Assembly (NCBI RefSeq): GCF_023343835.1
Contig: NC_064472.1
Span: 44,339,799 to 44,403,798 of the forward strand
Source: Lagopus muta
Lineage: Eukaryota > Chordata > Aves > Galliformes > Phasianidae
DNA length: 64,000 nt
Direction of reading: 5' to 3'
Every line of letters begins with the position of its first letter. Within the stretch, counting starts at the first letter, position 1. The position numbers and the translations under genes are program-made. The notes under the pieces are model-generated. The model saw only the letters and a list, made by a program, of their open reading frames with translations. It was not told the origin of the DNA and searched no databases. This document shows, piece by piece, positions 46,291-58,395 of the stretch.

Positions 46291-47245
46291 AACATAGAAT
46301 CACTTAGGTTAGAAAAGACCTTCAAGAACATCACATCCAAACATCAGACTGGCATACAAAATCTTAGCACTAAACTATCTCTCCTACAGCCACGTCCACA
46401 TCTCTCTTAAGTATCTCAAGGGATGGGGACACTACCAGTTCCCTGAACAGCTTGTTCCAGTGTTTAACCACCCTCTACATGAAAAAATGTGTAATATAAA
46501 ATTTCAACCTTCCCTGGCACAACTTGAGGCCTTACGTTCTACAACTCGCAACCTGAGAGAAGAGATGGATAACCTTCTCTTTGCAGCCTTTTTTCAGGTA
46601 ATTGCAGAGAATTGTGAGGTCTCCCCTTGACCTCTTCTTTACTAAACAACCCCAGTTCTCTCTGTTGGTTCTGGTATGTCTTGTTTTCTAGTCCCTTCAC
46701 CTGCTTTATTTTGTTGCTCTTCTCTGCACACACTTGAACAACTGAGTGTCCTAGTGAGAGGACTAAAGCTGCATGCGCTATTGGAGGTGTGGTCTCACCA
46801 GTGGACAAGGGGACAATCACTTCCTTAGCCGTGCTAGCCACACTGTTTCATTCATAGGACAGGATGCCATTGGCCTTTATTTCCTGGGCAGATTTCTGGT
46901 TCATTCTCAGCCACCTTCACCAAAACGTCAGGTCCTTTGCTTTCCCAAGCCTGCGCTACTATACAGAGTTGCAACTCAAATGCAATACCCAGCATTTGGC
47001 CTCACTGGCTGTCATGAGGTTGGGCTTTGTCCATTGACTTTGTCCAGTCTATCTAGGTCTCTCTGGAGACTGAATACCTTTAAGCAATCAATATTCCAAC
47101 CTAAATTGGTATTGTTTGCAAACTTACAGAGGGACTTCTTGATCCCTTCATCCAAACCATTAACAGAAATATTTAAACTAGCCTCAGCACTCATCCTGGA
47201 ACATACCACTGGTGACTGGCCACTAACTGAATAGAACACTGTTAA
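46291..47245 (-). mobile_element. CR1 LINE fragment, about 950 bp
   Basis: Starts with ACATAGAATCACTTAGGTTAGAAAAGACC, an older CR1 tail. The minus-strand translation contains NNTNLGW and LQRDLDRLDKVN at the far end and TAKEVIVPLS...QVKGLENK in the middle, in CR1 ORF2 order. It is more diverged than the copies at 23981 and 58396. Confidence 0.88.
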
Positions 47246-48018
47246 CTATACTGGGAAAAATAATAAATCACTACCCCTACAGAGAAATGGCAGATGAAAA
47301 GTAATCCTTGTGAACCGTCTCTGCTAGTTTTATATGCATTTATTTCCATCCAGCAACAGTTGAAGAGACTTGAAATAGGAAACAATAATTTAAGCACAAG
47401 TGCCTCAATAACCTAGTATTTTCAGTGCATCTGTGGGTTCTCTAGTTTCAGTTTCTACTAAAGATGTACAAAACTGTTTCTCTTGCTTCCACTCTTGGTG
47501 TGTGAAGGAAAAGAGTTAGGGCCAGCTAGAACGTCACTTCAGACTGTCAAAGTAGGATTAGCTTGTGGTTATTGTGTGGCTGCTTCAGTGCTCACTCTAC
47601 TTAAGGCAAATTAATCTAATACCATGAACAAGTGCAACACCTCCAACCTCATAATAGGATGGAGCTGGAAAAAACAACATCAATAAACAAGACCTGACAG
47701 TGGTTTTCAGGTTCAAATCTGAGTTTTAATAAGCATTTTTTCAAGCGATGACCAGACTTTTTCTACTTTGCAAGTTTGAATCAAGTACAAAAATACATTG
47801 CAAGGCACTTTAGGTGACACACTGACATCATTTATAAATGGCAGATCAAACTCCTCCACTGAAAATACAGGTAGGTACTACTTTACTTAAAAACTGCTGA
47901 TTTTTCTTGAACTTTCCTGTTAACTTCTAGAAGTGCCACAGTTCAATCTTCATATGACATACATGTAAATCACTACTAAAGCGGCTTTCAAATTAAAAAA
48001 AACCATGAGAGAGTAGGC
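47246..48018. other. Intergenic between NANS and TRIM14 3' ends
   Basis: NANS and TRIM14 are convergent. Nothing is recognised here apart from possible 3' UTR sequence. Confidence 0.55.
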
Positions 48019-48024
48019 TTTATT
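48019..48024 (-). other. TRIM14: Possible TRIM14 polyadenylation signal
   Basis: TTTATT on the plus strand is AATAAA on the minus strand, 13 bp past the stop. It is unusually close to the stop, so a more distal signal may be the main one. Confidence 0.4.
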
Positions 48025-48036
48025 TTACTTCGTTCC

Positions 48037-48572
48037 TTATGTTAGCTTCCATATTCCAATGGACCCTTCCCAGAGCCTCAAAGCTGGGTAAACTGGCTCT
48101 GTGAACTTGCAGCGGAAGGTGTGCAAATGTGTCATGCCATCAGTAACATTATAGAATGAAAGAATTCCGGCTTCATAATCCAGAAAAATGCCAATGCGAT
48201 CAGGATCATCTTCTATCAAGAGAGGGATCCTCTCCCCCTTGTGAAATGCCCAGTATTCAAGATCAAACTTCTTAATACACCAAGATGCTCTATTCCAGCC
48301 AAGTCGACAGCTTTCAGAGTCTCCTTTCCTGCCAATGGAAGGATAGGCTGCACCAATCCACCACCCAGCTCCGGCATGAAGGAGGTCAACTTCCCAGTAA
48401 TGGCTCCCAGAGAGGAATGCATCTCTGCTTAGAACTTGCCATAATTTATCAAACCTCTGGGGACCACAAGGGTAAAATATTCTTCTCCAGTTACAGCTTA
48501 CTGTAAGACGGTCATCAGACAACTTCAGCCTTGGATGAAGGCTATCGTATTCCCAGGTTGGTGATCTTGCAT
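48037..48572 (-). CDS. TRIM14: TRIM14 exon 6 (PRY-SPRY) and stop
   Basis: Completes H256 and encodes residues 257-433. Acceptor GATTGCAG on the minus strand; ends [11 protein letters not shown]. Confidence 0.95.
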
Positions 48573-51500
48573 CTGCAATCAAAACCATAAATGTACTTGC
48601 TATGTTTATCATGCCCTTTGAAAAAGGTCCAACTTACATACAAAAAGCCTGCAAAGGAGCCCACAGCTGGTAGTGTCTTGGAAACTGTGATTTTGCAAGG
48701 AGTAAGAGACATTTCTTCTAGGAAGCACTGTGCTGTCTATATGCAGTAGTGCTTTGAAGTTGCACAGTCTTTAATGCAGGTCAGTAAAAGACATATTTAG
48801 GTCCGTATGTGTGTGTTTCACAAATGAGATGAAGTATACAAATAGGTAGGCTATTAACACTGAGAGCTTCTGCTTATAAGCAGAATGTTGGAGACTGCTA
48901 CCGTGATGATAGCCTAGGAGTTTTAGACAGCAGTGGAGCAGACTCTTGGGTTGTGAGACCTCATTCCAGTGAGATCTCCTTTGAAAAACAGGCTAGGAAT
49001 CTGTTTCACAGAGTCTCATGGCTCAAAGCAGAAGCATCATGTACGTAGCAAAGAAACAACCTACCACCTCCCAGAAGGTTTGCAGCAGTTCACCTAACAC
49101 GTCATTTACAGCAGAAAAATTTCAGCCTGGAACTACACTCCAGAAACCACTGAATGCAGCAGCAGGCTCTTTTCACCATGAAGCAGGACAGAAATCAGAA
49201 AGCCATAAAAAAGACCCCCAGAAAGTAAGTACTACACATGAATAATGACTGAAAAATACAGCTGCACTTCACACTTCCCTGCCTTACTGTGACTCCTAGC
49301 AATGGCTGTTTAAAATACACAGAGCAGTGGTGCACCAATAGGTATTCTTTGATACATGGCTTTACTAATAGATTGTCTTGATCTGGGCAGGATCACAGCA
49401 CACACTTGCAAAGATGTACAGAAAGAGTTGCAGATGTGTGATGCATGTGTGAAGATGCTAGAGGACCCACTGCTGGTAATTCTGCAGCCCTCACACTGTA
49501 CCTGTGCACTGCAAATGAAGGGAGAAGTAAATGGTACTGTTTGTGCAGTGCTAACTGAAGAATTCTCTAAACAAAAAGAAAGGCACCATGATTTTAATTC
49601 TGGCATTGTGACTGTAAACAAACTAAAACTTCCAAAACCATGGGGCTCGGTCTCATACATGCAACATCAATATCTTATTGTTCTGATCACTGTACTTTAG
49701 AGGCGAAGTGCAAGTCAGAAAAGCCAGTACTGGCTTTCCTGTGGTCTGAATAGGTGTTCAGATAGGTGAATACCACAGGTATTAACACACACCTGTGTGC
49801 ACAGCTGGTGACAAAAGACAGATGGAAATCATTTATGTAGGTAGAAAGAGCATGCTGCAGGATTCTTTCTTGTGAATGACTGACTGTCTTTGGGTCTTGG
49901 CTCCAAGTCACCCTCAGAAAGGTCAGAGCTGGGGATGCCAAGTTTGTGCAGAGTACAAGAGACACGGGGAGAGAAAGATACTTGAACTCCAGTCTCACTT
50001 TAAAGCAGGGATGATACAAAAGTCCTGGCTACAGTGTCTGCTTCTTTTCTAGAAGCAGAGGTCAAAGGGGACCGCTTAAGTGTGTAACTGGAAGAAGATG
50101 GCTCTACTCTCAAGGTTTTAAAAATAAAACATAATGGGGAATGTTTTTCAAGAGCATGAAAAGCTGCGCAAATTAGTGATCTCTGCTCATCAAACTTGCC
50201 TGAGAACTTAGATTTTCACAAAGTGCATTGCTACTGAATCTCAAGCAAACACAAATAAATTCATTGCTTAAGAAAAAGAAAACAAAACCAAAACAAAGGA
50301 CCAAACAGTATCAAGATGATAGTTCTGAATAAAACACCGGACCAAAATTCCACGGACAGAAAATAAAATTTCTTTCCCAACATGGGGTGCAGAAAATCAT
50401 AGTGAATTTCAGGCAAGGCTGAGAACTTGATCCTCCTAAACATCAGAGCTCTTCTAAAAGAAAAGACAGTGGCAGCACACATTCATTGGCTGCTTCAGTG
50501 GATGGACCAATAGTGTCTGGGGCCTCCTAGCTTTGTTTAACCACACTTACGTTTTAAGAAAAGCATCCGATCAACAGGAGACACGGTTTTCAGCATTGTT
50601 CCAGGCTCCCTCTTTGAGGTGGCATTAAGGCTACTGAATACATCTGGGCAGAGATGAAAGGGGACAGCTTAGGTAAGTATGTAAATGGAAGAAGATGGCT
50701 CTACTCTCAAACATTTTAAAATAAAACACCACAGGGGATCTTATGAGATGCGTTATTTGCTTCTCTTCTATGTGTTTTGAATTCCACCCACATCTTGAGG
50801 AAGATCATGGAGTCACATCTTGTCTTCCATCAGACAATCTGTGATACTTTTCCCGGAGAAGGGCCACTTGCTGTACATGCTTTTCTCCTTATACTCTTTG
50901 GATAGCATGGGGATGCTGGATCCTAGTGATGCAAAGGAAACTACACAACCCAGCACAACCCCAAGTAAGCACCTTGAAAAGCACACCACTGTCAATTGGT
51001 AACACAAGACAACTCCAGATAGTAGTCGTAGTGCACCTCCATGGCACTATCTAGTAACTTCCCACTCATCATGCAGTAACCTTTCAGGTTTGGTCAGATA
51101 TTTTCCCCCAGCACTCTGCTGCACTCTGTACTGTTTTTGGCTGCAACTCTCAGAAAAAAAAGTATTATTATATCTTATATATATATATATATATATATAG
51201 ATATAGATATTAGTATCACTAAAAGGTAGCTGGGTATATTCTGATGGTCACTGTGACCCCGCTGGCCCATAACTCAGCTACTGTCAGGATTATGTGCTTT
51301 GTGGCTCTATGTTAGGGATCTCCTTGCCTTAGTCATGACAAACAACATCATTAAGGATGAAATACCAATTCAAAGAAGCTCAAAGGAGAAGATGATAGCC
51401 CACCTTTAAAGTACCAAAAAACAGATTTTTTTTTCTTTTTTTTTTTTCAAATTGACTGGAACAGAAATATCACTAGGTACATCAACTACAAAAAGTGTCC

Positions 51501-54500
51501 ATTTTTCACGTTCCCAGTGTCTCAGGTCTGCCATGAGTCCCACCAGAGCATACACACCCAACAGTAACTGTGAAAGGACAGATCAGTTGTGTTGTGCAGG
51601 TGTGATGGTCTAGGGATAAAAACAGCATAAGTTCAACAGGAAGAAAATATCCATAATGAAATAACTGATAGAACTGGGAAAAACATCAAAGTAATTTGAA
51701 GGCATGAAAAAGACCTTTTCTAGAATTAAAAGAGCACAAGTTTCTTCATCACCAGAGCTATAGCAATGTTACACCAATGCTGTCAAAGAACAGCATCCAC
51801 GCCTAAGAAGTCCTTGTTTTTTCCAGCTCTCTGTTTATCTAGTAGAAGATCCTACTTAGAGACCCCTATTCAGGAGAGCAGGATAATGCAAAATTCAACG
51901 CACTCTCCCAGGTATACCTTCTTTAAGCCGAAATTCTAGTGGTTTTCTCAGAATGGACTGAAGAAATTTCATGAGACATGAATAATGGTTGAGTATGTGC
52001 TCAAATGAGAGAGGAATTGGATGCCACTGTTCTGGTGGTCTTCTTGAATCTTGCATTTCCTTCTCAATTTCTGTGCATTTCTGAGGACAGAAAAACAAAT
52101 GAGTACAGTCAGCAGCACAAACGGATTCTTCCCTCCCAGCTCCCACACACAGGGGCAAAGAGCTCCAATGCGAGATGAACTAGGCCATAACAAGTACAGC
52201 TGGCTGTGCCTTCTTAACAGCTCATTAGGAAAAAGGTGAACCTTCATGTGTAGGCAGGAGAATCACCGCCGCCTCCAGCAAAATGATGGCAACTGCTCAA
52301 GGATACTGGCATTGCTTGCAGTCAAAGGAATGAGACAACTTAGCCTCAGACTGCCAGAAAGTGCTGTCTGTCCTCAAACAGCCTTATCACACTGCCCAAG
52401 GAAAGACTTGAAACAGTGTTAATGTTCAAGACGATCAAGCATGCCTAATTCTCATTTCATATCTGCTTGTAAGTATAAAGAATCTCCTTTAGACCTGAAA
52501 TTAATGCATGAACCTAACAGTCCAACCATTAGGAACCAAATTGGTCCATCAAAGCAGCTAGAAAACAAAAAAACGCAGTGAGAAAGATTATCCTTGCAGA
52601 TGGATCTGCAGAAGCCAGCCACCAGAGCAGTCTACCAGGGACTAAGAGGGTAAGAGGTGGGAAGAGAACACACAATAGCACCTCCAGGAACTGAATAGGA
52701 TCACTGCACTGCTGTATCTCTCTGATTCGCCGTGAGAATGCCTCCAGGACTGCAAGCTCTTCTTGACAGGACTGCACCTGCTGACCATGTGCTTCAAGGG
52801 CTTGTTGAGTCTTTTCATCAATGACGCTTCTTGCCAGTCTCTCCTCTTCCTGAAGCAGTACCTGGAGCTGTGTCACTCTGTCCAACAGCTGCTGTTTGCT
52901 TGTAGCAGCGTGTGCCTATAGATGAAGCAGAAGAGTGCCTCCATAGTCAAACTCTCCTTCCCTAGAGAAGCAGCACCTGTCTGGGTCTTTGAAGAGCCAT
53001 AGATAGAGAGAAAAATATATCTCCTGTGAAAATGATCAACTAGTACAGTAGCAAACCACGCTTTACCTTTAGATCATCAGCAGCTTGCTCTACATTCCTT
53101 CTGTTACCAGCTTCTTGCTCCTTTCTCGCTTCTAGATTCCTCAAATACACTGTGAGGAGCTCCTAAGCAGTAAAAATAAAATAAATCATAGAAATTACAA
53201 AATATAAGATAAAATCTGTTTCATAACATTTGTTTTGTGTGTGTATACATATATATATAGCTTTCTTTTCTAGCAAGCAAGTATGTTACTGAAACAGTCT
53301 ATAGGGCTATCCAGTAAGGCTAGTGGCAACACAACATAAATATTTTATTACTTCACCTTCTTCCCTGTGGGCAGCTAAGCAAGCACCTTCATTCAGATCA
53401 TCTGTGGAAAGCTCTGTCTGTTGTCACAGAAACAGTGAATGTTCAAGACATTTGTGAAAAAGAGCAGTAAGAAACAGCCACCACAGTGATGCTGTGGTCA
53501 ATGACTGTAACAACCAGTACTTAAAGCTCAGCATCTCCAGTATCTGTGCCATGCCCTGCAGCATACTAAGCAACACAGCTCTGCTGCAGCTGCCCCCACA
53601 GTTCTTTAACCACAGCCCGCCGTGGACTGAACAGGTGCACTCAGTGATGCCTTTTTGTTATTAGTACCCCAACCCTCAGCAGTGCACGAGTGCTGCATAC
53701 AGAGCATCCCAGCAGTACAGGTAAGGCAGCTCCGCAGCTATAGCCATGTCAGCACACTCACTCAGCACCAATTTGTTATTTGGTTTTGACAAGAGCCAGA
53801 TGATAAATGGGCTGCAGGCAAAACCAGAGAGCTCACAGCTGACAGTCCCCTGCACACATACATACATGCAAGCAGACGAATGCTCTACCTGTGTGGAACC
53901 AAGAACTCAGGCCATGCCATCTCTCCCAGCCTCAACTTTCCCATCTCAATGTCCCTGACGAACTGAAGGGTTGTGCTCCACCTGATGATGGAGGAGCTTT
54001 GCTGTGCCCAGTGATCAGAGGGCAGGGAGCATCCTGACTAGTGATACTGAACATGCTTGGCTCCAAGGAATAACCAGCTGATGGACCCTGCACAGCTGTT
54101 GTCATCTCCTCCTGGCACCCCCAGTTCGCACTTCCTAGCAGTGCTGAGGAAAACTGTCAGCCTTGTAGCTGTCTCAATAGATCAAAACAAAATTGCTGGT
54201 CCAAAGATGATCCCTAAGGCTATGACAATTGTGGAGACACATCTGCACCTGAAATCTCTGCCTCAAGGCCAGCAGATGTCAGCAGAGACATACTGTTACA
54301 CCTGCATTCAAGTTTCTGTCTTGCTCACTTCTTCTGGTCCAGAAGCCAGCAGGTGTTACCTGCCAGCAGTGTCCATACCCACAGGCCACAGCACGACGCA
54401 TCTCTGTGGTTTGGTGGGACAGAGCAAGTGCTCCTTGCCATGACCAAAGCAGTACTTGATAGCACGGTGGTGCCCCAGCAGTTGCTGTGCAGGGCTAGCA

Positions 54501-55258
54501 CAGCATCACGGCCTTCTGTGTTTCTCCCTCTGCCTCTGCAGCGAAAGTTTCACTGTGCCGGGAGCAGCACACTCCTGATGATCGCCCAACCCAACCGTGC
54601 CCCATAACGCCACGCCCAGCAATACAATGCAGAGCAGGTATTTGGGCGCATGACCCAGCCGGTGCTCAGGAGCTGGCTGGACATCGATCTGACCGCAGGA
54701 GGCGGCGAGCCTCTGTCCTGCCTCCTTTGTCTCGTTTTCTTCCTCTCGCCTTCCCTTTCTCCTCTGCCCGCTGAACTACATTTATAGTGACCCACGAGTT
54801 CTCCAGCTCTCGCCCTTCTCTCCCTCCGCCGTGCAAGGCAGCGCGGCCGAGCCGTCCGGCGGACAGACCCCGCGCCTCTCTCTGCCCCTGTCCCCACCCA
54901 CCGTCCCCTCGCGCAGCAGCAGCGCACCGCACGCACTCCCGCAGCCCTCCGAACCCACCGCCGACAGCGGAAAACCCACGCGCGCTCACCCCGGGCAAGA
55001 AAGGCGCAAAAGAAAAGGCTCCGATCGGGAGCGGGAAGTCCGCGGCACGGAGCCGTCCCGCAGCACGGCGCGGCTCACCTGCTTGTCGCGGGCCGCCTGA
55101 AGCAGCAGGCGGGCGTCGTGGCCGCGGTGCGGACCAAGCGCCGGGCAGAGGGCGCAGACGCAGCGGCCGCAGTCCCCGCAGAAGAGTTCCAGCGGCCGCC
55201 CCGAGTGCACGGCGCAGCCCCGCGGCCCTGCCGCCGCCCACGGCTGCCCCTGCGCCAT
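48037..55258 (-). CDS. TRIM14: TRIM14, complete six-exon gene
   Basis: RING-less tripartite-motif protein. In mammals TRIM14 is an adaptor on mitochondria for MAVS-dependent antiviral signalling and stabilises cGAS by recruiting USP14. Coding exons on the minus strand: 55258-55079, 53162-53067, 52915-52682, 52080-51918, 50643-50551 and 48572-48037. All have AG/GT junctions and compatible phases. They sum to 1302 nt, i.e. 433 aa plus stop, against 442 in human. The B-box lies at about residues 15-50 ([26 protein letters not shown]). A coiled coil occupies about 55-170 ([39 protein letters not shown]). A linker follows, then PRY-SPRY at about 258-433 ([69 protein letters not shown]). The N-terminus starts directly at the B-box in a CpG island, and the orientation is opposite to NANS. 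As chickens lack RIG-I, its partner would have to be MDA5-MAVS or cGAS-STING; that is inference. Confidence 0.95.
50551..50643 (-). CDS. TRIM14: TRIM14 exon 5 (linker)
   Basis: 93 nt. Frame gives [20 protein letters not shown] then [10 protein letters not shown], which parallels the mammalian TRIM14 linker (KPGTLLKT). Acceptor TGCCCAG, donor AAAC|GTAAGT. Required for colinearity, although exon 4 could also splice in phase to exon 6. Confidence 0.88.
51172..51212. repeat. (TA)n microsatellite
   Basis: About 12 TA units followed by ATAGAT variants, inside TRIM14 intron 4. Confidence 0.9.
51918..52080 (-). CDS. TRIM14: TRIM14 exon 4
   Basis: Residues 171-224 plus one base: [20 protein letters not shown] onward to LEFRLKE. 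Acceptor GTCCTCAG, donor GAAG|GTATAC. Confidence 0.92.
52682..52915 (-). CDS. TRIM14: TRIM14 exon 3 (coiled coil)
   Basis: 78 codons, from [20 protein letters not shown] to CSDPIQFLE. Heptad-rich. Acceptor CTATAG, donor GGAG|GTGCTA; phase 0. Confidence 0.93.
53067..53162 (-). CDS. TRIM14: TRIM14 exon 2 (coiled coil)
   Basis: 32 codons, [20 protein letters not shown] to VEQAADDLK. Acceptor TGCTTAG, donor AAAG|GTAAAG; the 96-nt length is typical of the second TRIM exon. Confidence 0.93.
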
Positions 55259-55330
55259 GGCGGATGCGGAGTAGTGCGGATGCTGCTGCCGGGGGCGGGC
55301 CCGGGCTGCTGTGCTTTCCGTATCGATAAG
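54800..55330 (-). promoter_or_regulatory. TRIM14: TRIM14 CpG island
   Basis: CpG-dense sequence over exon 1 and the start of intron 1, ending abruptly in AT-rich sequence at about 55335. I did not see a clear GAAANNGAAA interferon element close to the ATG. Confidence 0.6.
55079..55258 (-). CDS. TRIM14: TRIM14 exon 1 (B-box)
   Basis: 60 codons from ATG at 55258-55256, [20 protein letters not shown] to QAARDKQ, donor CAG|GTGAGC. There is no RING upstream in frame, as in mammalian TRIM14. Confidence 0.93.
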
Positions 55331-55369
55331 GGCATTTGAGAGTGCGTTTCAAGAGTGCTGAAAAAATTG

Positions 55370-55422
55370 TGTGGGTTTTTTTTTTTTTTTTAATTTATTA
55401 TTATTATTATTTTTAATACTTG
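55370..55422. repeat. T tract and (TTA)n simple repeat
   Basis: About 16 T, then ATTTATTATTATTATTATTTTTAAT. Confidence 0.85.
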
Positions 55423-55853
55423 CGACTCCATATTCAGTTGACATAAATACATCTTTTCAAATGGAATGTATAGAGTCGCAAGCAGAGTCGAAGAAATACT
55501 TGACTGTGTGTCTCTGCCAGACCTTTGTGAGCCCCATCTGACCAGAGAAATGTATCTCTCGCTTCACAACCACACCTTATCCACGCCATTGCTTCGTGGC
55601 AGTATGCACACTGGTGAATTTTTCAAGGATGAAGCACGGGAAGAGTAAGATTTCACCACAAATCTCTGATGAATATCTTGAGGGATCACTAACAGTGACA
55701 GCCACTGCCACTGAACCAGCCTGATGCATTAGTTTCACAAAAACATGGTCAGATATTTTACTAGTTTTATGTATTTGTTGTTCTCTTTTTTATGTTGAAA
55801 ATATTTTAAATAAGATTTGTTACTTATATATACTAACTGCAGTATATATTTTA

Positions 55854-56435
55854 CAAGGGCTGCTCTGAATGTAATGCCTCCTGTCTATCTGATTACATTG
55901 ACCCACGCTGCCAGAGGCAGATGGTGCTACAGCCATAGAAGATGAATGTTCCCACCAATATCCCATCACATGTTGTTGCTGTGTGACAGGTGGCAGCAGA
56001 GGGGCACTCTGACACAGTGGCATCTGACACAGAAGTGCATGTGGAGCGAAGGGATGGAACTGAATTCCTTCACGTGGAAAAAAATGGCACCCACTGACTT
56101 TCACCAATGCTTACTGCACACTTATACTAAACACTATATACTAAACAGTAACAGACTAAACAGTAGGTGTGAGCACCGTGAGGCTGTGGGTGGTTTGTCT
56201 CCGCAACAGTGCTGTTGGAACAGCCATCATCTCCGCTGGTGCAAATTTTACAATTGCTTGTGTTCATCACTGGCAAAAAAAAAAAAAAAAAAAAAAAAAA
56301 GTGCATAGCTAATGGTAAGGACCATGTTGAAAAATTGTGCTTTGTAGCTGAGAATTTGCTCTTTCAAATTGTATTGTGTTCTTTGTATGATAGCATGGAA
56401 ATAAATAGGAGGCATTGCTTTCAGAATGACCTACA
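55854..56435 (+). mobile_element. Mariner (galluhop-type) deletion derivative
   Basis: Inverted ends match: GGGCTGCTCTGAATGTAATGCC at the left, and AGGAGGCATTGCTTTCAGAA with TGACC at the right, reading as the complement. TA dinucleotides flank both sides (55852-55853 and 56436-56437), as expected for a Tc1/mariner insertion. The left part still encodes a decayed transposase start (KMAPTDFHQCLLHTY, from the helix-turn-helix region). Most of the transposase is missing, and a run of about 23 A at 56276-56300 sits inside. At about 580 bp it is a non-autonomous relic. The family name comes from my recollection of the chicken galluhop consensus. Confidence 0.85.
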
Positions 56436-56485
56436 TATATGCAGCCCAAGACAATTTCTGTTTACTCACTGTGGCCCAGGCATCC

Positions 56486-56850
56486 CAAAAGGTTGGACAC
56501 ATATAATCTAGTCCAGCCATCAACCCATCACCACCCTGCCCATTAGCCATGTCAGCCAACTCCATGGAACTCCACGTGGTGTTTTCCTGTCTTATCTCCA
56601 TGATGTCTATGCTTACGTATTTCTCCAGTCTATCAGAGGCCCTTTGCAGAGCAGCCTCAGCTTTCTGCCTCCCAGCTGAAATTACACCAGGCTTGTGGGA
56701 GGGCATATTCTGTCCTATTGCCCTAGCTGTTGATAAGGATGTCAAACAGCATTGGCACAGCACTGGCCCCTGAAGAAGGGTGCTGGCACCCAGCTGCTGC
56801 CTGGACTTTGCACACCTGATGGCACTGCTTTGTGTGCAGTATTCCACCCT
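56486..56850 (-). mobile_element. CR1 LINE fragment
   Basis: Antisense CR1: CCAGCCATCAACCCATCACCACCCTGCC and GTTGATAAGGATGTCAAACAGCATTGGCACAGCACTGGCCCCTGA, the latter a decayed GPVLFNILINDL-type RT block on the minus strand. Confidence 0.8.
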
Positions 56851-57144
56851 CTTCTCTCCCTGTCCTCATTTTGGCCGAGGATGTGACTGAAGTGCATGCC
56901 TTGCAGCATTTCAACTTGCAGGTTAGGAGTATCTGGGGCACTATTTCCATGTCACGGATCACTTTCATAAAGGAACCTTTTGAGCTAGGCTCTCTCAGCT
57001 TTTTGATGGTCTTCATTTATGAGTTTTGAGGAGCAAGCTACAATAAAACTGAAATGTTTGCGCAAAAGGCAGAGGTTGGCCAGGTGCTGACACCACGTGC
57101 TGTACTTTCACCCCCGTTCTTTGCTGCTGAACACCATGGGTGTT

Positions 57145-57370
57145 CAGTGAACACTGTTGCACTATGGCTGTGAGGAGCTGCAGGAGCAGGAGGAGCCTGC
57201 ATGTAGCTCCCAGTTTGTTCTTCTGCTCGGAGGAGCCCTGTTGAAACAGGACTCATGTGCTTCAGGCACTCCCTGGAGGTGTTCAAGAACTATGTGGATG
57301 TGGCTCGGAGGCTGGTGGTTGGACTTGATGATCTTAGAGACCTTTCCAGCCTCAGTGATCCTATGATTTT
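57145..57370 (+). mobile_element. CR1 3' end, sense
   Basis: CCCTGGAGGTGTTCAAGAACTATGTGGATGTGGC, GGTTGGACTTGATGATCTTAGAGACCTTTCCAGCC, ATCCTATGATT. The 5' limit is uncertain. Confidence 0.8.
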
Positions 57371-57934
57371 TTTTGCAGCCTTATGCAAAAGAACGAGAAC
57401 ACTACTTTGGCGAAGGCATTGAGGACTGCAGTTTGAAGAGGCAGATAGGCAACATCTGTAGACATCAAGCAGTGGTGAGTCCCTGCCACACAGAGTGGGT
57501 CTTCAGCAAGGTGAAGAAAAAAATTCTGTATCAAACCAGTGTGCCCTCAGTAATAGTTGCCCTTCCTCTGGTGTGAAAAGGAGAACAATTCTTCCTGCAG
57601 AATCAGAATTTCTTTTGTTTTCTTCTTCCTCATCATTAACCATCTGGGAGATGGGGGATGCACAAAGTTTTAATCACCGTTCATTCCAGGCCAGTGAGCT
57701 GTCTGGCATCTTTTTCATATGTCTGCATATTTTAAGTAACCTAACCTTACAACAGATTTGGAAGTGTCTTAAAATTGCTGCAGCAGTTACATTTTCATGT
57801 TCAAGTTTCATTTTCCTGAAACAGAAATCAAACTTGGAAGTTCTTGTTTTTACTGGCACTGAATGCTCTTTGTGTTTTAACATATTCATTAAGGAAGCAA
57901 GTGAAAGTATGAGTTCTTTTTAACTTATTATAAT

Positions 57935-58110
57935 CATAGAATCATCATAGTTGGAAAAGATCTCTAAGATCATCCAGTCCAACTGTCCGCCTAACAGCAA
58001 CATTTCCCACATCTTTCACCACAGCTGCTTATACTTAGGTCAGCCATATGGAGGAATGGTTCCCTCCTGCCCAAGTCAGGTTTTCATATAGATCCTCTTG
58101 AATTTATTCA
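57935..58110 (-). mobile_element. CR1 3' end, antisense
   Basis: ATCATAGAATCATCATAGTTGGAAAAGATCTCTAAGATCATCCAGTCCAACTGTC, an older CR1 subfamily tail. Confidence 0.8.
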
Positions 58111-58395
58111 AACACAAACCATTACAGACGGTGTGTTTGTGGAGCTCAGGGATGTAATGTAATAAGGCACTGGATGCTAAGATTCCCCATGGCATCAGTT
58201 ACTGCAAAATTAATTGAATGCAAAGCTTTGGGCTCATTTTGGAGTGGTCCATTGCAGGATATCACCTCTGGAGCAGTACCCAGGAAGGCCTGCAGCCCAG
58301 AGGTCTACAGTACACTAGTTCTCAAGGAACATGATCCACAGTCAGCATGAGCAAATCTCATCTATACGTTAAACTTCAGATACCAAAGCAGATCA

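Noticed and set aside
54666-55352. 228-codon minus frame over TRIM14 exon 1
   Set aside because: It is in another frame from the B-box exon and is CpG-island noise.
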